Shown here piece after piece: positions 58,247-64,000 of a stretch of 64,000 bases of DNA (position 1 is its first letter; each line of letters begins with the position of its first letter). Source of the stretch: QFOX01 sp033763655 (lineage in GTDB: Bacteria > Pseudomonadota > Alphaproteobacteria > Rickettsiales > UBA3002); the NCBI GenBank assembly GCA_033763655.1, contig JANRKD010000001.1, positions 124,001-188,000 of the forward strand, read 5' to 3'. Below the pieces are notes generated by a model. The model made no database searches, was not told where the DNA came from, and saw only the letters and a program-made list of their open reading frames with translations. A program made the translations under genes and the position numbers.

Positions 58247-58695
58247 TGGGCGCGAAACTGCAGGGCGGTTCCCGCCGTGGCCGCGCCACCCGCAGCGACG
58301 GCGGCTTCAACGACATCAACATCACCCCGTTTGTCGATGTCATGCTGGTGCTGCTCATCATCTTCATGGTCGCCGCGCCGATGATGACCACCGGCGTCAC
58401 CGTCAGCCTGCCCAAAACGCAGGCGGCGAGCGTGCCGGGCAACGACGAGCCGATCAGCATCTCGATTAAGGCCGATGGCACGGTCTATATCCAGAACAGC
58501 GCCACCCGCGTCGATCAGCTTGGCAGCAAGCTTTCCGCCATCCTCGGCGAGAAAAAGGAAACCCGCATTTTCGTGCGCGGCGACACGGCAATCGATTACG
58601 GGCAAGTGATGCGCGTCATCGGCGAAATCAACAGCGCAGGCTTCACCAAAGTCGCCCTGCTCACCGATATGTCGGGCGTACCGCCGAAGAACTAA
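58246..58695 (+). CDS. tolR: Tol-Pal system protein TolR
   Basis: 149 residues. Short basic N-terminus, then one helix with the proton-carrying Asp in NITPFVDVMLVLLIIFMVAA, then a periplasmic domain (TVYIQNSATRVDQLG, RIFVRGDTAIDYGQVMRVIG) ending LLTDMSGVPPKN. ExbD/TolR family. The stop is 22 bp before the probable start of tolA, whose anchor region is interrupted. Confidence 0.94.
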   Translation: MGAKLQGGSRRGRATRSDGGFNDINITPFVDVMLVLLIIFMVAAPMMTTGVTVSLPKTQAASVPGNDEPISISIKADGTVYIQNSATRVDQLGSKLSAILGEKKETRIFVRGDTAIDYGQVMRVIGEINSAGFTKVALLTDMSGVPPKN

Positions 58696-58717
58696 CCTTA
58701 CCACCAGGAACGCACCC

Positions 58718-59539
58718 GTGCCCATGGTTGAATCCCGCAGCGTTAGCCTTTCGATTGTGCTGCATGCCACGGCGCTGCTGATTGCGGCGTTCGGCCTGCC
58801 TGCGCTGCTGCCCAGAGCGCCCGAGCCGATGCCGCTGGTGATGACGGTCTAGCTGCTGCCCGTGGGCGAAGTCACCAATATCAAGCCGTCGGAAAAACCC
58901 ATTACGCCCGAGCAAAAAGCGCCGACGCCCAAAACCCCCAAACCCGTCACCCCGAGCGCGACGGAAAAAGCCGCCGCGCCGCCCCCGCCGCCCGAGAAAC
59001 ATTTTAACCCGATGGAGGACGCCGAACCGCTACCCGGCGAAAAACCCAAGCCGGTCGAAAAGCCGAAGGAGAAAGAAGCCGAAAAACCCAAGCCCGACGA
59101 ATTCGCCGCCCTGCTCAACAAGCTGAAGCAGGAAGCCAAAACCGACACCTCAAAAGACGCCAAAGACAAAACCAACACCGCCGAAAACAAAACCCGCTCG
59201 GATGCGCCCTACGACGACACGATGCCGCTTTCCATCAGCGAGAAGGATACCATCCGCAGCCAGTTCCTGCTCTGCTGGAGCATGCCCGCAGGTGCCAAAG
59301 ATGCCCACACGCTGGCGGTGCGTATCAAAATAAAACTTCAGGCCGACGGCACCGTGCTTGAGGCCATTATCGCCTCCGACCAGATGGGGCGTTATGGCCG
59401 CGACAGCTTCTTTCGCGCCGCCGCCGACAGCGCCCTGCGCGCCGTGCATAAATGCAGCCCGATTAAAAACCTGCCGCCCGAGAAATACAACAGCTGGCGC
59501 GAGATGGAACTAAATTTCGACCCGCAAGACATGCTCTAG
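58718..59539 (+). pseudogene. tolA: TolA with in-frame amber codon between membrane anchor and periplasmic domain
   Basis: Read from GTG 58718 or ATG 58724, the frame encodes a membrane anchor (SLSIVLHATALLIAAFGLPA) and then VMTV. TAG at 58850-58852 is followed by LLPVGEVTNIKPSEKPITPE in the same frame. That frame continues through a Pro/Lys/Glu-rich stretch to a TolA/TonB C-terminal domain (FLLCWSMPAGAKDAHTLAVR, then ADGTVLEAII) ending at 59539. In related proteins a glutamate codon is expected at the TAG, so GAG to TAG is likely. Without suppression the periplasmic part (225 residues from GTG 58862) would lose its anchor to TolQR. It could be a sequencing error, a real nonsense mutation or read-through. 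Confidence 0.82.
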
Positions 59540-59574
59540 CTAAGACCAACCCCAACGGCAAAAAGGATTATCCG

Positions 59575-60381
59575 ATGGAACAGGCCGCCTGCCGACAATG
59601 CGGTTCACCCGATACCGCTGCGATTGCCTCCTATCAGGCGTTTGCACACGTCGCCGCGGTGGCAACGGATGAACGCAAGCCGCTTTATGCCTATATCTGC
59701 GCCCATCCGGAAACGGCGTTCACGCAGTTTATCGGCTGTCGCCACTGCGATTTTATTCGCATCGACCCCCTGCCGACCGCCGCCACCCTCATGCAATTCT
59801 ACCAGAATTATTATGCCTCCGGCGCCTATGCCGGAAAACGCGACAAAAAAATCCGCCGCACCTTAAAGCGCCTGAAGAAGCTCACGCGCTATGTTGCAAC
59901 CGGCAGGTTTCTGGATGTCGGCTGCAATGTCGGCTTTGCGGTGGAGGCAGCGAGAATGGCCGGGTTTGAGGCCACCGGTATCGAGATCGACGCCACCGCC
60001 GTACGTACCGCGACGGAACATTTTCCCTTAAACCGCTATTTCGCCACCACGATTGAGGATTTTACTCCCGAGCAGCCGTTCGATCTGGTTCATTGCACCG
60101 AAGTGATTGAGCATGCGATTGATACGAATGCCTTTGCTGCGCATCTTGCACGGCTCACGAAGCCGGGCGGCTACCTCTTCCTCACCACGCCCGATGCCGG
60201 GCATTGGCGACGTCCGAAGTCGCTGGTGGCGTGGCCGGAAATCAAACCCCTCGAACATATCACCTGGCAGACGCGCCGGAGCCTCACCTTGTTATTGGAA
60301 TCCCATGGCTTTGCGGTGGTGCACACGGCGTTCACTGTAAAACCCGGACTGCGCCTCACTGCCCGCCGATTGGCGGATTGA
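59575..60381 (+). CDS. Class I SAM-dependent methyltransferase with zinc-ribbon N-terminus
   Basis: 268 residues, AAGGATTATCCG before ATG 59575. The cysteines C6-x2-C9 and C55-x2-C58 (CRQCG, CRHCDF) form a likely zinc ribbon, as in sugar C-methyltransferase-like enzymes. The methyltransferase domain has GRFLDVGCNVGFAVEAA, GIEIDATAV, FDLVHCTEVIEHAID and KPGGYLFLTTPD. It is related to ubiquinone/menaquinone-type and capsule/LPS methyltransferases, substrate unknown. It lies between tolA and tolB, where no such gene is normally found, so it may act in the envelope pathway or be an accidental insertion. Confidence 0.85.
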   Translation: MEQAACRQCGSPDTAAIASYQAFAHVAAVATDERKPLYAYICAHPETAFTQFIGCRHCDFIRIDPLPTAATLMQFYQNYYASGAYAGKRDKKIRRTLKRLKKLTRYVATGRFLDVGCNVGFAVEAARMAGFEATGIEIDATAVRTATEHFPLNRYFATTIEDFTPEQPFDLVHCTEVIEHAIDTNAFAAHLARLTKPGGYLFLTTPDAGHWRRPKSLVAWPEIKPLEHITWQTRRSLTLLLESHGFAVVHTAFTVKPGLRLTARRLAD

Positions 60382-60391
60382 AGTTTGCACA

Positions 60392-60417
60392 GGGGACATA
60401 ATGGTTAATGTGTCCCC
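60392..60417. repeat. Small inverted repeat after the methyltransferase gene
   Basis: GGGGACA (60392-60398) and TGTCCCC (60411-60417) pair perfectly over a 12-nt loop, 10 bp after the methyltransferase stop. Could attenuate transcription into tolB; no T-run. The remaining gap to 60533 shows nothing recognisable beyond the AGGA ribosome site of tolB. Confidence 0.45.
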
Positions 60418-60533
60418 CGTGCTCGGTTTCTGCCACCTCCCCCACACGCTCCCTCAATTTCGGTATGGAAATTTAATGCGCGGCACGCTATGGCTGACGG
60501 CGTCATTCTCCAGCCTAGGAAACAGGAACTTTT

Positions 60534-61838
60534 ATGCGCCTATTGCCGCTTTCGGCCTGCCTCGCCGCCCTTTTCTTTGCCGCCGCCGCGCAGGCGGAAC
60601 TGAAAATCGACATCACCAAAGGCAATGTCGAGCCAATGCCGATTGCCGTCACCACCCTCACCGGCGACGCCATGGGCAACGACATCAGCGACGTGGTTGC
60701 CGCCGACCTCGAACGCTCGGGCCTGTTCAAACCCATCAGCAGTCAGGCCTTTATCGAACAGGTCACCAACGGCGACGCCATCCCGCGCTATGCCGACTGG
60801 CGGCAGATCAACGCCAACGCGATTATCACCGGCACGGTGACGCCAACTGGCACCGACAAGGTACGCATCAGCTTCCGGCTGTGGGATACGCTCGGCCAGC
60901 AGCAGATTGCGGGTAAGGAATACAACACGTTTGCGCGCAACTGGCGGCGCGTCAGCCATCTCATTGCCGATGAAATCTACAAACGCATGACCGGCGAGCA
61001 GGGCTATTTCGATTCGCGCATTGTCTATGTCGCCGAGTCCGGGCCGGCCAAACGCCGCGTCAAACGCCTCGCGATCATGGATCAGGACGGCGCCAACCAT
61101 AAATACCTGACTGAGGGCGGCAGCCTTGTACTGACTCCGCGCTTCTCACCCAATACGCAGGAAATTCTGTACATGTCGTATTCCGGCGCGCAGCCGCGCG
61201 TATTCCTGCGCGACCTGCAAACCGGCCGCGAGGAATCACTGGGTCGCTTCAACGGCATGAGCTTCGCCCCACGCTTCAACCACGACGGTTCGCGCATGCT
61301 GATGTCGATTGCGCAAGGTGGCGTCACCAGCATTTATGAGATGGATTTGCGCAGCCGCGCTTTGCGGCGGTTAACGCAATCGGGCGGCGCGATTGACACC
61401 TCGCCCTCCTACGCGCCCGACGGCCACGCCATTGTCTTTAACTCCGACCGTGGCGGCAGCCAGCAGCTCTACACCATGGACGCGAACGGCGGTAACATCC
61501 AGCGCATCAGCTTTGGCACCGGCAATTACTCCACCCCGGTCTGGTCGCCGCGCGGCGACCTCGTTGCCTTCACCAAACAGGCGGGCGGGCGCTTCTATAT
61601 CGGCGTCATGAAACCCGATGGCTCGGGCGAGCGCCTGATTACCCAAAGCTGGCTCGATGAAGGGCCAAGCTGGGCGCCCAATGGCCGCGTGCTCATCTTT
61701 GGCCGCGAAACACCGGGGGGGGCCGGCGGCAACCGCTCGCGGCTCTATTCGGTGGATATTACCGGCTATAATCTGCGCGAGGTGACAACCCCGCTCGATG
61801 CTTCCGACCCGGCATGGAGCCCCCTGCTGCCGATGTAG
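60534..61838 (+). CDS. tolB: Tol-Pal system beta-propeller protein TolB
   Basis: 434 residues with signal peptide 1-22 (AAAQA cleavage). N-terminal domain begins ELKIDITKGNVEPMPIAVTT and includes DLERSGLFKPISSQAFIEQ. The six-bladed propeller has repeated blocks such as LTPRFSPNTQEILYMSYSG, APRFNHDGSRMLMSIAQ, TSPSYAPDGHAIVFNSDRGG and TPVWSPRGDLVAFTKQ. Periplasmic; binds Pal and links it to TolA. Complete and of normal length. Pal lies 1.4 kb further on, beyond an opposite-strand gene. Confidence 0.95.
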   Translation: MRLLPLSACLAALFFAAAAQAELKIDITKGNVEPMPIAVTTLTGDAMGNDISDVVAADLERSGLFKPISSQAFIEQVTNGDAIPRYADWRQINANAIITGTVTPTGTDKVRISFRLWDTLGQQQIAGKEYNTFARNWRRVSHLIADEIYKRMTGEQGYFDSRIVYVAESGPAKRRVKRLAIMDQDGANHKYLTEGGSLVLTPRFSPNTQEILYMSYSGAQPRVFLRDLQTGREESLGRFNGMSFAPRFNHDGSRMLMSIAQGGVTSIYEMDLRSRALRRLTQSGGAIDTSPSYAPDGHAIVFNSDRGGSQQLYTMDANGGNIQRISFGTGNYSTPVWSPRGDLVAFTKQAGGRFYIGVMKPDGSGERLITQSWLDEGPSWAPNGRVLIFGRETPGGAGGNRSRLYSVDITGYNLREVTTPLDASDPAWSPLLPM

Positions 61839-61865
61839 CGACGGAGCGGTTTCCCGATGGTTTTT

Positions 61866-63062
61866 TCAGCGCGGGGAAAAATCCTCCAGCGACTCCCCGG
61901 CGATTAAGCCGCGCAGGCGCGCGGGGTCGGCCCAACCGGCATCGCGATGAATCATCATCGTCAGCCTGGCATCGGCGAGGTGATCCATAAACCGCGCGAT
62001 ACCCTGCATCACCCGCATGACCGAAGCCTCATCCGGCGCGACGCCGTTTGGGGGCACTGCGCACATCAGCGCGAGGCGCACGGTGGCGAACCGCTGCACC
62101 AACACCGCGCCGCGCTCGGCAATCGTCAGCTCGTGAAACCCGCCGAATGGAAACAGGGTCATGCTCAACTGCGCCTGAATCCAGCGGCGCAGCATCGGGG
62201 CCAGCGCCGCCTGCGCATCCATGCGCCAGCGCTGCCATAAGCGCGCCTGCACCCCTTTGGAATGCGCCACGAACTGCAAATCGCGGCTGGCGCGCTCGAA
62301 GCGGCAGGCCAGCGCCTGTTCCATCTGTTGCATGATACCGGCCAGCCCCTTGCTGATGCCCGGATCGCCGAACGCCTCGGTGAGGGCAAGGGCGTAATAA
62401 AGCGTGTGGCTGTCACCCTCCTTGCTGTGCGGCGCGGGGGCTTGCGCGACGGCGATTTCCCACTGCTCCCGCCAGTTCTCCGACGTGCTGCGCGCAAGGC
62501 TTTCCGCCAGCGCCAGCAAATGCAGCATCGCCGCCTCGGGCGAAACCTGCGCATCCGCCGCCAGTGCCAGCGCGTGCGCGTGTACGGCATCGACGGCCTG
62601 CGCGCTCCACCCTTCAGGCACGCGATCGCGGCGGTGGGCGGGCAGGCGATCGGCGGTTGCGGGCATTGGCGCGAACGGGTCGGGTTCCTGCATCACCAGC
62701 CGCACTATTTCAGGGCACGACATTGCGCCCGTCATCCGCATTTCGCCGCCGACATTATGCCACAGGCGCGGGTAAAAATAACAGGCATCGCCGAGAAAAT
62801 CCGTGCCGTAATCGGCATGGACGCCGCAGATGCCTTCGCGCAGCCGGGTGCAGTGCCGGTCATCCCCCTCGCGCCGGAGCACGCCGGCCTCAGGGTCGAT
62901 AATAGCGAGCAATTCCGGCGCCTGCGCGGCATAACGCGCCCGCTGCGCGGCATCGGCCGGCATCTCCCAGCCCCGGCAGCACGTGTCGGGGCAGGCGGCG
63001 CCCAGACAGGTGAATTTTGCCATGAGGGCGGCCTGCCGGAAGGGTTTTTGGGTGCGTTGCAT
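61866..63062 (-). CDS. FliB/YkgJ-type cysteine-rich protein (lysine-N-methylase family)
   Basis: 398 residues (ATG 63062; ATG 63023 possible). The N-terminal cysteine pattern C-x5-C-x3-CC (CLGAACPDTCC) and two later cysteine groups (DDRHCTRL, GICGVH, GDACYFYP) match the flagellin lysine-N-methylase FliB family, whose N-terminus is a YkgJ-like iron-sulfur or metal-binding segment. The C-terminal 250 residues are helical. No flagellar genes are in this window, so the target is uncertain. It lies on the opposite strand inside the tol-pal block and separates tolB from pal, which is unusual. Confidence 0.72.
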   Translation of the reverse strand: MQRTQKPFRQAALMAKFTCLGAACPDTCCRGWEMPADAAQRARYAAQAPELLAIIDPEAGVLRREGDDRHCTRLREGICGVHADYGTDFLGDACYFYPRLWHNVGGEMRMTGAMSCPEIVRLVMQEPDPFAPMPATADRLPAHRRDRVPEGWSAQAVDAVHAHALALAADAQVSPEAAMLHLLALAESLARSTSENWREQWEIAVAQAPAPHSKEGDSHTLYYALALTEAFGDPGISKGLAGIMQQMEQALACRFERASRDLQFVAHSKGVQARLWQRWRMDAQAALAPMLRRWIQAQLSMTLFPFGGFHELTIAERGAVLVQRFATVRLALMCAVPPNGVAPDEASVMRVMQGIARFMDHLADARLTMMIHRDAGWADPARLRGLIAGESLEDFSPR

Positions 63063-63263
63063 GGCCGCAGGCTAAGGCAGGCGCGATGCGCTGGCTACGA
63101 ATTAATTTGCCCCTGTTACAATCTTGCCACAGTCAGGGGCTTTAGCAATAAACCTGTCGATTTCGCCCCTCCCCCACCTTGTCAATTGACGGCGACTATG
63201 CAATACAGCGCGAACGAACTGCATGGATTGCAGGCAAAAACATGTTCCCTCAGGAGATTATCT

Positions 63264-63746
63264 ATGAAAAAATCTGCATTAGCTCTGGCCGCTTCCCTTC
63301 TGCTTCTCGCCGCGTGCGATTCCAGTTCGAGTGATAACGGCAGCGCCGGTGGCGTTGGCGCAGGCGGTGCAGGCACCGGCGCCGGCGTTCTCGGTCAGGC
63401 GACCGATGGCACCAACATCACCGACCGCGTTTATTTCGCGACCGACAGCTCGGTGATTGATTCCGAAGGTCAGGCCGCGCTTGACCGTCAGGCGGGCTGG
63501 CTGAAAGCTAACGAAAGCGTCAATGTCACCCTCGAAGGCCATGCCGACGAACGTGGCACCCGTGAGTACAACATCGCCCTGGGCGAGCGTCGTGCAACGG
63601 CGGCGAAAAACTACCTCGTCGGCCAGGGCATTGCGGCCAGCCGCCTCTCGACCATCTCGTATGGTAAAGAGCGTCCGGCCGTCACCGGCAACGACGAAAG
63701 CGCCTGGAGCCAGAACCGCCGTGCGGTAACGGTGATCGCGAACTAG
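63264..63746 (+). CDS. pal: Peptidoglycan-associated lipoprotein Pal
   Basis: 160 residues, CAGGAGAT before ATG 63264. Lipoprotein signal with lipobox LLAAC, lipidated Cys18. A Gly/Ala/Ser-rich linker follows, then the OmpA-type peptidoglycan-binding domain: VYFATDSSVIDSEGQAALDR, VTLEGHADERGTREYNIALG and RRAVTVIAN with the usual Asp and Arg that bind diaminopimelate. Anchors the outer membrane to the cell wall and interacts with TolB and TolA. It has its own terminator downstream, so it may be transcribed separately from tolB. Confidence 0.95.
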   Translation: MKKSALALAASLLLLAACDSSSSDNGSAGGVGAGGAGTGAGVLGQATDGTNITDRVYFATDSSVIDSEGQAALDRQAGWLKANESVNVTLEGHADERGTREYNIALGERRATAAKNYLVGQGIAASRLSTISYGKERPAVTGNDESAWSQNRRAVTVIAN

Positions 63747-63770
63747 TTGCGCGCCACACTTTATCGAAAA

Positions 63771-63796
63771 GCCCGCCAGTAATGGCGGGCTTTTTT
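63771..63796 (+). terminator. Rho-independent terminator after pal
   Basis: GCCCGCCA (63771-63778) and TGGCGGGC (63783-63790) pair perfectly over GTAA, followed by TTTTTT. It implies that cpoB downstream needs its own promoter or read-through. Confidence 0.93.
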
Positions 63797-63859
63797 GTGC
63801 GCGGGCCTTGAACCTGTGCCAGAAACTTGCTAGCGAGGAACTCCCTTATGGAGAATTTC

Positions 63860-64000
63860 ATGCGTCACCTCGCCCTGCTGCTGCTTCCCCTCGCCCTGCT
63901 GGCTTCCGCCGCAAGCGCACAGGATGCCGCCGGCAACGCCCTGAACACACGTCTTGACCGCCTTGAGCGCGACCTTAATTTTGTCCAGAAACAAGTCTAC
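63860..64000 (+). CDS. cpoB: Tol-Pal coordinator CpoB/YbgF, N-terminal part (runs off the window)
   Basis: 47 residues visible from ATG 63860, with GGAG six bases upstream; an ATG at 63848 is in frame. Signal peptide (HLALLLLPLALLASAASAQ) followed by NTRLDRLERDLNFVQKQVY, the start of the trimerising coiled coil of YbgF/CpoB. The rest, expected to carry TPR repeats, lies beyond the window. Position after pal is the conserved one. CpoB coordinates peptidoglycan synthesis with outer-membrane constriction. Confidence 0.88.
   Translation, partial: MRHLALLLLPLALLASAASAQDAAGNALNTRLDRLERDLNFVQKQVY

Noticed and set aside
58850..58852. Selenocysteine or pyrrolysine recoding as explanation for the tolA stop
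   Set aside because: Selenocysteine uses UGA; pyrrolysine needs dedicated pyl genes and other genes here end with TAG. Not supported.
63065..63263. Sigma70 promoter for pal around TTGTCAATTGACGG
   Set aside because: A -35-like box exists but no convincing -10 at proper spacing; not listed as a feature.

Overview
This is a GC-rich chromosomal segment of an alphaproteobacterium. The evidence is the bifunctional IspDF with pgpA and cinA, the pta/ackA/fabI group, a DUF1150 protein, dusB followed by an NtrB-type kinase, the order SRP RNA-dnaX-ybaB-recR, and a ruvAB-ybgC-tolQRAB-pal-cpoB block. The genus cannot be named from sequence alone. There are no rRNA operons, CRISPR arrays, prophages or complete insertion sequences. 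Layout: 0-5.2 kb holds acetate kinase (cut by the window edge), a MaoC-phosphotransacetylase fusion, FabI, an ExoD-like membrane protein, a TetR regulator, an AhpD-like protein and a cyclic-nucleotide-binding protein. 5.2-7.0 kb holds a previously uncalled 48-residue membrane peptide and a cyclopropane fatty acid synthase. 7.1-19.3 kb is a sphingolipid gene set. Acyl-AMP ligase, epimerase-type reductase, dedicated ACP, serine palmitoyltransferase and a GNAT-like ceramide synthase form the backbone, as in the Caulobacter pathway. Two nucleotidyltransferases, a CDP-alcohol phosphotransferase, a lipid kinase, a Tam41-like cytidylyltransferase, a phosphoesterase and a fatty-acid hydroxylase would build and decorate a phospho-head group. 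19.4-21.6 kb is lptF-lptG. 21.7-33.7 kb is a leucine/isovalerate catabolic operon that also contains a 2-keto acid decarboxylase, an aldehyde dehydrogenase and an acyl-CoA ligase, enough for a route that avoids the branched-chain keto acid dehydrogenase. The biotin subunit of its methylcrotonyl-CoA carboxylase is split into two genes. 33.8-42.5 kb holds an 1139-residue unrecognised protein, exonuclease III, a DUF1150 protein with a 38-residue membrane peptide, LolA, another orphan protein and FtsK. 42.7-50.9 kb holds the SRP RNA (not previously marked), dnaX-ybaB-recR, rmuC, glmU and ispDF-pgpA-cinA. 50.9-51.8 kb is an AT-rich island with stacked hairpins ahead of two small membrane proteins. 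52-57 kb (dusB, ntrB-like, tRNA-Tyr, ruvA, ruvB, ybgC) is riddled with short palindromic mobile repeats. 57-64 kb is the Tol-Pal envelope system. The most striking signals are these. (1) A DUF559 endonuclease gene is wrapped in palindromic repeats and bracketed by a perfect 33-bp direct duplication of the ruvB/ybgC junction; the same repeat family stands alone next to the SRP RNA gene and lies in-frame inside dnaX. (2) A 118-bp repeat is inserted exactly at the ruvA/ruvB overlap with a 10-bp target duplication. (3) An in-frame amber codon separates the membrane anchor of TolA from the rest of the protein. (4) The sphingolipid cluster has its own apparent head-group pathway, including a Tam41-like protein.
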